Positions 32,715 through 45,590 are shown, counted from the first letter of the stretch. The stretch is DNA of 64,000 bases from Lycocorax pyrrhopterus obiensis (GCA_014706295.1 JACSVZ010000001.1:2417740-2481739); one strand, 5' to 3'. Made by a program: numbers and translations. The notes: a model not told the origin generated them from the sequence alone.

Positions 32715-35700
32715 CTGGGAGAAGGGGGAAAAAAAGGGGAGAGAATTCCATAGGAAGCTGAATCCTAGCAGCAATCCAATTCCATAGGGAGCTGAATCCT
32801 AGCAGCAATCCCACCCCAATTCCATAGGGAGCTGAATCCTAGCAGCAATCCTACCCCAATTCCATAGGGAGCTGAATCCTAGCAGCAATCCTACTCCAAT
32901 TCCATAGGGAGCTGAATCCTAGCAGCAATCCTACCCCAATTCCATAGGGAGCTGAATCCTAGCAGCAATCCTACCCCAAATTCCATAGGGAGCTGAATCC
33001 TAGCAGCAATCCTACCCCAATTCCATAGGGAGCTGAATCCTAGCAGCAATCCTACCCCAATTCCATAGGGAGCTGAATCCTAGCAGCAATCCTACCCCAA
33101 TTCCATAGGGAGCTGAATCCTAGCAGCAATCCTACCCCAATTCCATAGGGAGCTGAATCCTAGCAGCAATCCTACCCCAATTCCATAAAGAGCTGAATCC
33201 TAGCAGCAATCCTACCCCAATTCCATAAAGAGCTGAATCCTAGCAGCAATCCAATTCCATAGGGAGCTGAATCCTAGCAGCAATCCTACCCCAATTCCAT
33301 AGGGAGCTGAATCCTAGCAGCAATCCTACCCCAATTCCATAGGGAGCTGAATCCTAGCAGCAATCCAATTCCATAGGAAGCTGAATCCTAGCAGCAATCC
33401 TACCCCAATTCCATAGGGAGCTGAATCCTAGCAGCAATCCTACCCCAATTCCATAGGGAGCTGAATCCTAGCAGCAATCCTACCCCAATTCCATAGGGAG
33501 CTGAATCCTAGCAGCAATCCAATTCCATAGGGAGCTGAATCCTAGCAGTGGGATGAGGCAGGAGCTCCTGGAACACTCCAGGCACAACCTCACCGAGGCA
33601 TCCCAGACCTTGGATCATTCCTAGAAAATCCTGCTTTGTTCTGATCTTTGGGATTCCTCTGGATTGGTTTTTCACTGATAAATTATGGCAAACGATCCTC
33701 TGGAAAAGAGGATTCAGACATCAAAGAGCAAAATGTTTTGGGGAAGACACCTCCACCAAGATGGTGTTTAGAAGCAGGGAATGGGAGAATCCCCTGTTTC
33801 CAGCACTTAACAGCCTTAGGAAATGAAATACTGGAATACAGCAGGCCTGCAAACTGTGGAACAAAAATTCCAGAGGAAAACCTACTCCTTAGATATTACA
33901 TTGTGTCCTTCAAAGCCAAAATCAATGTCAGATCAATAATCAATCCTAAATGGAGACAGAACAAAAAGCCAGGTCGAGTTAATAAATGAAGGGAAGCAGA
34001 AATAAAAAGAAATTGAAATTCTCACTGCAAATTGCTGTTCAAGAGCTAAAAGTGGCAAAAAAATAAAGAATAATATTATTTTGGGGAAAATCACTGCACA
34101 TAGATTTCTGTGCCAACAGATTCCAGCAGGATGAAGGGAAGAAATACAAACCAGCCACGTGGATTCTTGCAGTACTTATTTGAACAAGTGAGGAAAATCC
34201 TGATTTTGTTAAGAGAAAAGCTGGGTTTTGGCAACAATCAGCAGGGAGGTGCAGATAAAAGTCACTCCCACACCAACCCTGCTGCTTCCAGGGCTTTCAG
34301 CAGGAGAGTGGGAAACAAAAAGGAGAGGAAATGGAAAAAGGGGTGAGGAAAAGAAGGAATTCCATTCTTGGACTGTTACTCAAGTGTTTAACCACGTGAC
34401 CTGCATCCCACTGCTCCTCCTGTCCCTTCATCATGGAATTTTATTAGGAGTAGCTTAGTGGCTGCACAACTGTTTGTATTGGAAGTATTTGGGCTGTATT
34501 TTCCCTGTCTGAAATCCAGCAGGATTCAGGTTCAGGGAAGCAGAGGGATGTCCTGGGCTCTTCCTGCAGCGCTGTCAGATTTATCCTCACCTGCCAACCT
34601 AAAGGGAATGTGGACACTCATCTCCCATGAAAATGCCTCCTCACTCACCCACTTTGAAGTTTGTTGTTTCCAGGGTGGGGCAGGTGAAGAGCCTGGGGAA
34701 CACCATGTGGATGGGGATGGGGAGGCCCCTGCACACGTCCCCGTCGGCGATCTGGATGTTCTGGATCTCCGTGGCATCCCTGGCGTAGCCTTCAGCACAC
34801 CCTGGGCGTGGCAGGAGGGGCACGGGGAGAGGAGGGAAATGGGGGGAGGTGAGAGAAAGCAGCAGCCAAGATTTCCAAAGGAGACACACCAGGATTAGGG
34901 GGGAAAAGTGCCCTGCAAGTTTTCACAGAGTTAAGGATCACGGAGATGGTTTAAATTAACAGCGGGGCTGTTCCTCCAGAGTGCAAACCCTACGAGGCTT
35001 TAATGCTCTGGCATTTCTTTAATGCCCTTCCCTGCTTCCCTGAGAAGGGATGGAGGGAATTCCTGCAGCCTGTTCCCTGCCCCTCCCACGGACAGAGGCT
35101 CACCACAGGTCTCCACACGCACGAGCTGCAGCTCGATGCTCTTGACGGCCGCCTCGGCGCTCTCCACCACCAGCTCCCCCGTCAGGGGCTGCGTGATCAC
35201 ACAGTTGGTGGAATTCAGGTGCCCTCTGATCAGGAATTTGGGAAGGGAGGCTCTCTGAAAAGATTGGAGGGAGGAGAAGATGCCACTGTAAGAGCAGACT
35301 AAGCAAAAAAAAAAAAACCCTTACGGAAAGTTATCAAAGGAAGCAGGAAATTCCCCAGAAGTTCCAAAGTTGAGAACTCAGGAGTTCAGAAATTCCTCAC
35401 GTAGGTTAAATTTAATTCTTTCAGTCTCTATCAGGATTTCTCCTACAATCTTCTCCCTTGACATACATCCTGCCTGCTCCTCCATCCACCCCATGGATGG
35501 ACTTCTCCTGGGAAGAACTGACAGAACTTGGCTGTTAGAATTCATCCAGGAGCTGGAACCGTGTGGTGAAGGAGGTGGGGACACCTCCCACTGTCCCAGG
35601 CTGCTCCAAGCCCCAATGTCCAGCCTGGCCTTGGGCACTTCCAGGGATCCAGGGGCAGCCACAGCTGCTCTGGGAATTCTATTCCAGGGCATCCCCACCC

Positions 35701-38700
35701 TCCCAGGGAACAATTCCTTCCCAATATCCCACCTAACCCTGCCCTCCTTGAGGCTTCCCAAAGCCACAGGGGGCTGTAAAAAAAGACATAACCAAGGCTC
35801 CAAACACACATTTTTAAAGGCTCTTGGCTGTACATGGTATAGAATGTTTTCCCTTGCTCCACCCCCATCCTTCACTCAGGAAAGGGATAAAAATATTTAA
35901 CCACTCCTGAGCAAAGCTCCACCTCCAACTGGTCACCACAGTGCAGGAGGTGAGGCAGAATCACTTGATTGCTTACGAAAGTGAAAAAGAAAATGGAAAA
36001 ATAAAAAAAAAGAGCTGATTAACTACAAAGCAGAATTTAATCACTCCTCTGGTCTCATTCAATCACACAAATGTTGCATTTTGAAATGAAATAATAAGAA
36101 AATCCTTTTACCTCTTTAACATTTTGCAGAGTTTCGGGAGTAATGGTGAAGTCCACGGGGCTCGGCAGCAGCTTCCCTTTCTGTGACTGCAGGGAATGAA
36201 AGGGTTAAACTGATCTCCAAAACACAGAGAGAACACTAAAAACCACAACAGTTGGCTGCCCTAAACCACCTGGAAAAGCAGGAACACGCTCCCCATCTCA
36301 AGCAGAGAGGAAAAAAAAGTTCAATTTCCCATTTCCATATGTACAGATAACTTCATTTTACACATCCCTTGGAATGTTTCCTTTCATTACTCAATTTGGG
36401 GAGGGGACATTCTAAATGAACTTGTGTCCATTGCTTCAAATCTGCTTTAGAAACTCTGCCTCCCTCCTGTTCTCCACCAGCAAGGGGCTGATCTGGAACT
36501 CTCAGTGAGGATCTGCCCTCACTGCTCAAGAATTCCAAATAGCTGCTGCTGCCCAGCTGCAAGATGGAAGAGATTAGCAAAAGATTGGCTGCATTTTCCC
36601 AAAATGACAAATTCTGGCACAGAATAAGCTTAAGGGAAATGGTACATTGAGCACTGACAGTGAGAATTATATGTTCAGTAAAACCTCATTAATTCACCCT
36701 GACTGAGAGATTCATGATTTACTGACTTGTGAGCTCAGAAGTGCTGTAGTGGGAACGAGAAATAAACCCAGGAAAACTGTGTGAGATGTGATTTGTCACT
36801 CCTCTGACAAGTGTGGCTCACTTATAAATGCAATAATGGCCCAATAAAATGTACCATCAGATAGTTCAGAAAATATTGAAATCTTACCAACAGGAAACTT
36901 GTTTGGAACACCAAACTAAATCTTTTTAAAAGGTCCTTTAGAACTAAAATAACATTTCCACCACTAGTCCTAAGTAACACAAAAGGTTTTGATATTTACT
37001 GTCCTGTTAGAGTTCAAAGGAATGACACAAGCAGGATGTTCCAGCACGTTGTAGATGGAAAAAGGGTATTTCATCAGGTCTGTCCTGTCCTCAGCTGCTC
37101 AGGACAGGCACAGATCAATCTAAACCAACCCCAAATCCTACACAGGAACTTCTGTAACAACCAGCAAAGCATTGCTGGGAGTCCAACCTCCTCCCACAAG
37201 GATTAGGATTAAAAACAATTTTTCCCTGCAGGAGTGGTCAGGCATTGGAATGAGTTGCTCAGGAAAGTGGTAGAGTCTCTGGGAGTGTTCAGGAGCAGTC
37301 TGGATGTGGCCCTTGGGGACAGGGTTTGGGGTGATGGTGGGACTGGATGATCCTCAAGGTCTCTTCCCACCTTGAAAATCCCATGATTTCCACCTCGATG
37401 CAGACCCAGCTGTGATATTTTGAGTCAGGGCTCTAACTCGTAACTCCTCATGTGAAGAACAGAAATCAGATATTTTCACCACCCAACTCCCATCTCCAGG
37501 ACTGTGGGAGCCCGGAACCTCTGGCTGAGAACTCCTGGGATAATTCAAAACAGTGTTTGGAAAAATGACATCATATTTATGTGAGCACCCCATTGTCTCA
37601 GAACTGAAAGGAAGAATAAAGAGAATAAACTCAGAGCACTGTAAAAACATCTGAAAATCCAACTCCTCTTCATCCTTTAAAATGAAAAGAGGGATGGGTT
37701 TTTCTAATCAGGAGCAACAGCTCTTCGAGGTGGTTTTGGTTTGGGGCAGATTTCCTTTACTCCTACATTTTGGACAAAGCTCTCAAGCACAGGGGGAGAT
37801 TTTGGGGTGTCCTGTGCAGGGCCAGGAGTTGGATTTGATGATCCCTGTGGATCCTTTCCCACTCAGATATTCTGATTCTACACTTCTATGATCCCTGGTG
37901 TCGCTATCACAATTTCCATGGGTTTATTTGGGGTTTTTTTTTTTCCCTTATTGCCAAACTTTAAGTGAAGTGGGGGGGGGAAAAAAAATCAATCAAAAAA
38001 ATGAAATAACTGCAAAATGAACACAAACCACACTCACCAGGGAGTGGACAATGAATTCACAAGTCTTGGTGAGGTCCTTTGCCAGCAGGGAGCGTCTCAT
38101 GTCACAGCGCAGGGTGTACTGGGGGGAATGGGATGACACAGGGAAAAAAAAAAAAGAGCCTTAATTCAGATTTCCTCAACCTTTCCCAACTTTTCACCTC
38201 CTTCCTGCCTCTGTGCAGGGTGTTGTTGCTGTTACATCTACTTAAGGGTGACCATGGTCTTGCTTTTCACTCTGTTTTGGATTTTCAATGTGCCATATTC
38301 ACAGCCCCTCTAATTTTGGCTTGATTGTGGGATTTACAGTGGGAACAGTTGTTGGGAGATTTAATGGAGAACTGTCTTCAGCCACACAGGCTGAGCTCAA
38401 AGCAGCAGTTTGCACTAAAATCAGGCAACGAGGTGAATTTGCTCCCAATTTCCTGCCCTAAAATGGGAGCCATAAACCAGTGGCTGAAAACCAGTAAGAC
38501 CTTGGTTATCCCAGTACTCCTTCAGCATCTCCAGCAAAGCCTCTCAGTGTCCTTACAGGACAGGGAATTTGTTGGGATGGAGGGGTTCTTGTTTAGTTTG
38601 TTGGATGTTTAATTCCTCCCTCAGCCCAGGGATTTGGGTTCCTCACTTCTGGTTCATGGCCACGACGCCCCAGCAGTGTCTGATTAAAGGTCTCTGCATC

Positions 38701-41700
38701 AGAACCCACAATTAATCCCTAAATCAAGAAAGAGAGGCTCAATTAAACTGCCCAGAGGTTTGGGAAGTGGCTCTTAACCAGCCCCTCAGTGTCACATTTC
38801 CCTCTTCAGGAGAGCAGGACTCTCAAAGTTTGGCTGAAATCGAAATCATTAATTTTTAATGGCATTTTATCCAAGAAAAGCTACACAGAGGAGAGAAGGA
38901 GTGACAAAATAAAACAAATATTCCCCATTAAAGGGCACTTCGAAGTGACTGATTGATCACTGTAAGTTATTTGGGATATGGGAAGTAACTCAACCAGTGC
39001 TGCACCATTTTTGACATCCCTACCACAAACAACAGCTGTTACATGAAGGAAGAAGCCAAAACTGAGCAAATAGATGGAAAGGATTTAAAAAACATCCAAA
39101 TATAGACAAAAAATAAGGGATTTTTTTTTTTCTTTTAGTTACTTCTGTCAGGCTACAGGGGGGTAATTTAGTTTATTAGGTTGTTTTTATAATTCCAGTG
39201 ACATAAAACTTCATTGTCTAACACAGTATTTACCTTCAAGAGATGCCTGAAGAAAGACTTTCCCCTTAAAAAACCCCACCAAAAATCCCCCAAACTAACC
39301 AACCCACCTATGGTAAGGCAGTTTTTAACCAAAAAAGATCAAATTTCAAAACTGTATTTCCACAAGATTGTGTCCAAGCAGGTATTCCATGCAGATCTGG
39401 GCAGGGAATGTTACTCCTCCTCTCCCCAGCAAACAACTCCTGATTTGCTTTGCTCTCGACACTTGGGAGTTTTCATTATGAAATTCCACATTTATTTGGA
39501 ATAAAACCACACTGGGGTGCTGGTTTTTTTCAGGAAGGGAATGGATGAAGTTGCCTACAACATCAGGATGGCTCAGATTTAAGTTACAGTTGTTCTGCCG
39601 ATGTATTTCAGGCAAAACATCTTGTTTGTGCCATCATTCCTGAAAGATTTACTGGATAAAGGCATGGAAGGCTCAGTCAGTGTGAAAAGGAAACACCATC
39701 AAACTCCATCCTCCATTCCCATGGATTAGGAGCTGCTTTAGGACACATTGTGCACATAAAAGTTCCTCTTTTCTCTCCAGACAGGACTTCCTCACCTGGA
39801 TATTGACAAAGACTCCGTGATACGTCTCGTACAGAACTTTGTTGCCCTTCATTTGCAGTGGGAATTCAAAGGGAATTTCTGTCTTGCCACTGGGGAGCTT
39901 CCCTGGTTTCACCATTTCAATGGTGCTGTTGATAATCTGAATAGGCTGCAAGGATAAATATTGAAGAGGTTTAGGTTGAGACAGAGAACCAACAACATCT
40001 AAACTCTTAACAGAATTCCTGGATTTCCAGAATCCCAGGGACCTCTTTCAACACACAGTGCTGGGACATTTCTTTAAAATGAAAAGAAATATTAATGCTT
40101 TGCTCAAGAGAACAATTTCTATTTTATGGGTGCATCACGCTAAGATATTCAGGGAGCTCAACAGGAGCATCTCCAACTTTGGGAAGCGGAGATTCATTTC
40201 CTAAATTATGACCCTCAACAGCAGCAGGAATGACCAAGCCTGTGCAGCTGAGCACAGAGCCATCCCCTCTGACCTCTAAAGTTTATTATTATTATTTAGG
40301 GGAAGTCTCTCCCTGGAATGAGGGTTAACTCTGGTCTGACTGAGGAGGTGGCTTGGACACAACATTTCTTTTCTCTCTGCAGTTTTACCATTATTTTCCC
40401 CAACTGTGAGGCTCCCAACACAAGAAAGAAGTGGAGCTGTTGGAGACAGTCCAGGGGAGGCCACTAAATTGATCCCAGGGCTGGAGCCCCTCTGCTCTGG
40501 GGCCAGGCTGGGAGAAGTTGGGGGTGTTCACCTGCAGAAGAGAAGGCTCTGGGGAGACCTCAGAGCCCCTTCCAGGGCCTAAAGGGGCTCCAGGAGAGCT
40601 GGAGAGGGACTGGGGACAAGGGATGGAGGGACAGGACCCAGGGAATGGCTTCCCAGTGCCAGAGGGCAGGGCTGGATGGGATATTGGGCAGGAATTGTTC
40701 CCTGGGAGGGTGGGCAGGCCCTGGCACAGGGTGCCCAGAGCAGCTGTGGCTGCCCCTGGATCCCTGGCAGTGGCCAAGGCCAGGTTGGACATTGGGGCTT
40801 GGAGCAGCCTGGGACAGTGGAAGGTGTCCCTGTCCCTGGCAGGGGTGGCACTGGATGGGCTTTAAGGTCCCTTCCAGCCCAAACCTTCTGTGATTCCCTG
40901 ATTCAAGGCCATCCTAACTTAACCAAGCTGTTTTTTAAATGTCGCTGCCTCCAGACACAGCCTGCCCTGCTCCCACCAGCACAGCCCTGTCCCTGTGGAG
41001 CCTGGGATAAACTGCCCTGCTGGGATCCAAACCCCACAGTTCCAAACCGAGGGAGCAGCACAGAGCCCTTCTAGGAGCTCCACAGGTCTCATTCTCTCCA
41101 GAGGAATCTGGGCAAGTCCTGTCTCACACCCAGGAACCCCTCCATGGCCTCCACAGGAATTACTCTGATGGGGACTGATCTGACACAAAAGTCCAGTTAA
41201 ACTCAGTCACTTTATCACAAATTAAGTAACATCACACAATTCATTATTTTTCTTTAAATCACAGCCCTTCAGTGCCTCATTCAGTAACCCTTTTTAACTA
41301 TTTATGGCAGTGTGTTTCAGCCTGACAGAAAATTCTCCCAGTGTGAGTTCCTTCCCCAAAATGTCATCATATATCCCTCCCTGGGGATATTCCAGAAGAG
41401 TCTGGACACAATCCTGTGCCCTGTGCTCTGGGATGGCCCTGCTGGAGCAGGGAGCTGGCACCAGGGTCCTTCCACCCTCACCCATCCTGGGATTCTGTGA
41501 TCTCCAGACAAAGCTGAGCATTTCCCTGCTTTCCATCACTTCCACACCATGAACAGCTCTGACCACCTGCGAGCCATTAAAGAAAGGTTTCATTTGAGAA
41601 AAAAAGAGTTTTATGTATTAAAAATATTCACCTGTGTAGGTCTTACCTTGGCAGTGTTGCAGAAGGCCTCAAACACGCCCACATTTTTGGCACTGAGCTG

Positions 41701-44700
41701 CAGATTTACCGAGCCCTCCATGGTTAAGGAGATCCCTTGGTGCTGCACCGTGTCCTTACTGGTTATGACCACCACTCCAGAAAGGATTTCCTAATAGGAA
41801 AGGGGAAAACAGCTGTTTAAATCCATTTTTTCATAGCTGTTAGCCACACAGTGTGGAACTCTGAGATCTCCAAACTCATAAAAACCCTGCTCCCAAAGAA
41901 TGGCATAACCTTGTCAGGACAGACAAACACTGACGAAGGAATTTAGGAGGAGAGCTCTGCACTTTTGGTTTTTCCTTAAAAATATCACCCTCCTCTTGAC
42001 AAGTATTAACCTGAGCTCCAACTTCTTCCCAAAGTTTCAAGATTTTCCTGTCCAGGAAGATGAAAAACCCTCTCACTGGGTCAGCTGCTAACAGCCAAAT
42101 TCCATTTGATGTGTTGGAATAAACTCCCAGGAGGAACTGCTGTATGAAAATTGGAATGGTTAGCCACGGGAGAGGGAAGAGAAGGCACAACTGGAAAAGG
42201 GATAGCCAAGCTGAAGGTGAGATTCACCTCGAGAGAGGAGCAGAAGAGATTTAAAATACAAAAATGAACACAAAGAAACAGTTTCAAAGTGAATCTGAAT
42301 AAATGGCGGGAGCTGTGGGACTCCAGGAATGTTGTCACTCATCCCATGAGGGATGTGCTGTCCACAAAATACCCTCTGCACAAAAATGCTGCCTCCTCAA
42401 AGTGTCACCTCAGACTTTTTAACACTGAGAAACTGATGAACTGCAGGAGAGCAACACACAACTCCCTTCACACACTCCATGGTTGATCCTTCCCTTCTCC
42501 AGAAGAGCATCTGCTTCAATCCTGAAATATTCCCAGCTGGAAAGGGCAGCAGGTGATGGAGAGCTGGAGAGTTCCCTGGGGATAAACCTTCTTTCCTGCT
42601 CCTTCCCCAGGCAAACAGGCCCCGAGGAACAGCTCCCTCCAACCACAGGAAAATCCCAGCTGCTCATCCTGCGCTCGACCAGTTCAAACCAGGATCTCTT
42701 CTGTCTTTCCTGGTGGTGCAGGATGGCAAAAATGGGTCGGGGGGGTTGAAGAGCAGGAAAACATCCACATCCCAAGCAAGGCTGACATCCTGAGAGCCTG
42801 GAAAGAGGATCTGCACCAAGTGGGAAATGCCGGAACAGGAGGCGCGAGCACAAAAGGACAGCGAAGAAAAGCTGACCTAAATTCTGCACTGCTCTGCTAA
42901 AGGGCCTTAATTAGCACAAGCAATTAGGTTATTGCTTTAAAAAATGAGTCCAGCTCAACTATGAGAAGCAAGGACAACCCTGAACGGGTGAACTGCTTTA
43001 ACAAAGGAGAAGTTTCCTGTCACACGGCAACAACCCATTCCAGAGCTGCTGCCTACACAATTCCACGTGGGAAGGGTGCACGTCCTGGGAGGAGGAAGGG
43101 GAAGGATGACTTGAAGTTAAATATCAATTTTTCTTTCAATATTTCTTCAGAAACAAAAAAACAGCTCAAAATTCTGCCCCTGTGCTCAGGTGAGACCCCA
43201 CCTGCAGAGCTGCCCCAGCCCTGGGGCCCAGCACAGGGAGGACGTGGAGCTGCTGGAGAGAGGCCAGAGGAGGCACCAGGATGAGCAGAGGGATGGAGCA
43301 GCTCTGCTGGGAGGAAAGGCTGGGAGAGCTGGGATTGTTCAGCCCGGAGAGGAGAAGCTTTGGGGTGAGCTCAGTGTGGCCTTGCAGGGCCTGAAGGAGC
43401 TGCAGGAAACCTGGAGAGAGACAATTTGCAAGGGCTAGAGGGCCAGGACACAGGGAATGGCTTCCCAGTGCCAGAGGGCAGGGCTGGATGGGATCTTGGG
43501 CAGGAATTGTTCCCTGGGAGGGTGGGCAGGCCCTGGCACAGGGTGCCCAGAGCAGCTGTGGCTGCCCCTGGATCCCTGGCAGTGCCCAAGGCCAGGTTGG
43601 ACATTGGGGCTTGGAGCAGCCTGGGACAGTGGAAGGTGTCCCTGCCCATGGCAGGAGTGGCACCGGATGGACTTTAAGGTCCCTTCCATTCCTTGCTGTC
43701 CCTACAAGATTCCTACTAAAAATCCACGTTGGATTCCTGGTGTACAGTTCTCCCATCGTTGTGTTTCCATCTCAGACTTACAGATTCCAGAGCCACTTAA
43801 TGAATTAAAACTACAAACCTCTCCACATGGAGTTGAAGTGGAAGCTACAAACAAAACTGACAGATTGACTGACCAGAAGTATCCTAATTTCAGCTTAAAA
43901 CAGAAGGAATATCCCTTTCCCATATTAAAAAAATATATCTAGCTAAAAGTGATATAAAGCAAGTCAAATTCAGTCAAACTGAAATGGACACAGCACTGAG
44001 ATACTGAAATAGATAAATAAACAAAATCCTAATAATTTGTAATTTCATAACGCACAAAATGATGTGAAAGTGAGACACAGACAGCATTTACCACTACGGA
44101 GCTATTCCTAAAGAGAATAATTCGGCTTTGCCAAAGCCATTCTCTAGATAATCTGACAATTGTAGGACAGATGCTGCACGCCCTTCCATTCAAATCCAGT
44201 TTTCCAGCATTAAAATCATTCAATAAATGGAATTTCGGTGGATGAAAAGGATTTTTGTGATACAAGTGTGTGGCTGGATGGCAAAAAAAAAAAGAGACCT
44301 GAACATTTCTGCTGAACAACTCAGGATTTCTAGATAAATAGTGATAAAAATTAAAAATATTCCTTCCCTTTCAAGCCACATCGGCCTCTGCAGAGCTGGG
44401 TCGGGGTCTTCCCGCGGTACCCAGGAAAAGGGGAAGGACAAAAAGCAACACTAAATCCCAAAGGCAACGCCCAAAATCCCGGGGCTGAGCACCTGTTGGT
44501 TACGGGAGGCCACCGGGAAGCCGTGCCGGGATCGGGAAAGCTCCGGGCAGGGACAGAGGGAGAGTTCGGAGCAGGGGAAAAGCTCTAGGAAGGGGCACAG
44601 GGAAGGGTCCGGGCAGGGACACAGGGAAAGCCCTGGGACACAGGGAAAGCCGCCGGCACCGCGGCAGCGCCGACAGGAGAGGGCGAACGACTCCGCTTCC

Positions 44701-45566
44701 CGAGGAATCCCCGCTGCCAAGGACGGTCCCGGGCCATTCCCAGCGGGAAGCCCGGGCCAGGACACGGCCCCGGAGCCCAGCGAGGACCCGCGGCCGGGCC
44801 GGGTCGCGACGGACGCTGAGTGTCCCCGACAGACCCCGAGTACCCGCGACAGACTCACGAAACCCCAGAAAAGCTGGGGTTGGAAGGGACCCCTGGAGAT
44901 GATCCAGTCCAACTCCCTGCCAAGGCAGGGTCACCTGGAGCAGGTGACAAAGGAACGCGTCCAGGTGGGCTTGGAATGTCCGCAGAGCAAGAGACTCCAC
45001 GCCCTCCGTGGGCAGCTGTTTCAGGGCTCTGCCATCTTTTCTCCATGGAAAGTAGTCCTGCCTCCTGTGCAGGGCAATTGCTGGGCTCAGGCCCTGCCCG
45101 TGGCTCTGGTGCCACTGCTGGGCCCCGGAGCAGAGCCTGGGCCCTGCCCTGAGCCCTCCCTGCAGCCAGGGACAGCCAGGGCTGAGGGCCCCTCTCAGCT
45201 GGGGCTCCTCTCCAGGCTGAGCAGCCCCGGCTCCCTCAGCCTTTCCTGGGCACCGAGATGCTCCAGGCCCTTCCTCAGCTGCGCAGCCTCCGCCGGCCCC
45301 GCTCCAGGAGCTCCCTGGCCCTGCTGTGCTGAGGAGCCAGAGCTGGACACGGCACCCAGAGGTGCCTCCAGGGCTGGGCAGAGGGGCAGGATCACCCCTG
45401 ACCTGCTGGGAATGCTCTTCCCAATGCACCCCAGGCCACCACTGGCCTCCATGGCCGGCCGCCCCGCGCGGTACCCCGCTGTTCCCGGTGACTATCGCGA
45501 CAGACGCACCCCATCGCGATAGACCTTCCCGGCCCGCTTCACCCGCACGTCCAGCGCCGTGCCCAT
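32632..45566 (-). CDS. VPS26C: VPS26C (DSCR3), Retriever complex arrestin-like subunit, complete
   Basis: VPS26C joins VPS35L and VPS29 in Retriever, which with the CCC and WASH complexes and SNX17 recycles cargo such as integrins from endosomes to the plasma membrane. Seen here: 8 coding exons (57+144+150+81+69+151+153+83 nt = 888 nt), all GT-AG with matching phases, giving 295 residues plus TGA; the mammalian protein is 297. The arrestin-fold VPS26 sequence is recognisable throughout: 'LSGVVVI', 'GVFVNIQ', 'TLRCDM', 'FTITPETLQNVKE', 'TQPLTGELVVES', 'ARDATEIQNIQIADGDVCRG' and the end 'ENFPLKLSRM'. The start 'MGTALDV' is as in mammals. It lies tail to tail with TTC3, and its GC-rich promoter faces DYRK1A. 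Confidence 0.98.
32744..33549. repeat. VNTR of 21 copies, 40-bp and 34-bp units, in the last VPS26C intron
   Basis: The unit contains 'gggagctgaatcctagcag' and 'caatcctaccccaattcca'. I count 21 copies of 'gctgaatcct' spaced 40 or 34 bp (one 41). The short units lack the 'taccc' portion. Copies are almost identical, so it is young or homogenised. Confidence 0.97.
34649..34801 (-). CDS. VPS26C: VPS26C exon 7
   Basis: The 153-nt exon is phase 1 to 1. It contains 'EGYARDATEIQNIQIADGD' and 'VFPRLFTCPTLETTNFKV'. The intron after it holds the 21-copy VNTR. Confidence 0.98.
35104..35254 (-). CDS. VPS26C: VPS26C exon 6
   Basis: The 151-nt exon runs phase 0 to 1. It contains 'STNCVITQPLTGELVVES' and 'ELQLVRVETC', the start of the C-terminal arrestin-like half. 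Confidence 0.98.
35573..35775 (-). mobile_element. CR1 3' part
   Basis: 'tcccactgtcccaggctgct' to 'ccctgccctccttgaggctt', in a VPS26C intron. Confidence 0.88.
36112..36180 (-). CDS. VPS26C: VPS26C exon 5
   Basis: The 69-nt exon is phase 0 to 0, 23 codons: 'KGKLLPSPVDFTITPETLQN' and 'VKE', with acceptor 'gtcacag' and donor 'gtaaaa'. Confidence 0.97.
37213..37390 (+). mobile_element. CR1 3' end, older type
   Basis: 'ggaatgagttgctcaggaaa' to 'aggtctcttcccaccttga', in a VPS26C intron. Confidence 0.8.
37795..37900 (+). mobile_element. CR1 3' end fragment
   Basis: 'ttggatttgatgatccctgt' to 'gattctacacttctatgatc', an old copy. Confidence 0.65.
38038..38118 (-). CDS. VPS26C: VPS26C exon 4
   Basis: The 81-nt exon is phase 0 to 0, 27 codons: 'YTLRCDMRRSLLAKDLTKTC' and on to 'EFIVHSL'. 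Confidence 0.97.
39796..39945 (-). CDS. VPS26C: VPS26C exon 3
   Basis: The 150-nt exon is phase 0 to 0, from 'PIQIINSTIEMVKPGK' to 'YETYHGVFVNIQ', nearly identical to the mammalian protein. Confidence 0.98.
40429..40905 (+). mobile_element. CR1 3' part, about 475 bp
   Basis: From 'agtggagctgttggagacag' to 'tctgtgattccctgattc', in a VPS26C intron, antisense to the gene. Confidence 0.92.
41380..41505 (+). mobile_element. CR1 3' end fragment
   Basis: 'atattccagaagagtctgga' to 'cctgggattctgtgatc', upstream of VPS26C exon 2 in genome order. Confidence 0.65.
41647..41790 (-). CDS. VPS26C: VPS26C exon 2
   Basis: The 144-nt exon is phase 0 to 0, 48 codons, from 'EILSGVVVITSKD' to 'GVFEAFCNTAK'. 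It forms the first strands of the N-terminal arrestin-like sandwich. Confidence 0.97.
43185..43692 (+). mobile_element. CR1 3' part, about 505 bp, young
   Basis: 'acctgcagagctgccccagc' to 'taaggtcccttcc', in VPS26C intron 1. Almost identical in inverse orientation to 47105-47617, including the shared variant 'gacaatttgcaagggct'. Confidence 0.93.
44858..45440 (-). mobile_element. CR1 inside the VPS26C CpG island, intron 1
   Basis: 'gctggggttggaagggaccc' and 'gatgatccagtccaactccc' mark a CR1 3' end read in reverse. It then extends into the ORF2 end. Its far end lies about 70 bp from the exon 1 donor. Confidence 0.88.
45510..45566 (-). CDS. VPS26C: VPS26C exon 1 (coding part)
   Basis: Nineteen codons, 'MGTALDVRVKRAGKVYRDG', ending at donor 'gtgcgt' in phase 0. 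The ATG is the only in-frame start compatible with the family N-terminus. An E-box palindrome lies 8 bp upstream. Confidence 0.95.
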
Positions 45567-45573
45567 CGCGCCC

Positions 45574-45583
45574 GTCACGTGAC
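45574..45583. promoter_or_regulatory. CLEAR-type E-box GTCACGTGAC
   Basis: An exact 10-bp palindrome equal to the CLEAR consensus bound by TFEB/TFE3/MITF, and also by USF. It lies 8 bp upstream of the VPS26C start codon. Confidence 0.6.
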
Positions 45584-45590
45584 CACCGCG

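Noticed and set aside
32744..33549. CRISPR-like appearance of regular repeats
   Set aside because: Units are contiguous with no unique spacers and lie in a vertebrate intron: a VNTR.
44500..45429. 309-codon open frame on the - strand
   Set aside because: It spans CpG-island DNA and a CR1 copy in VPS26C intron 1, with no recognisable domain.
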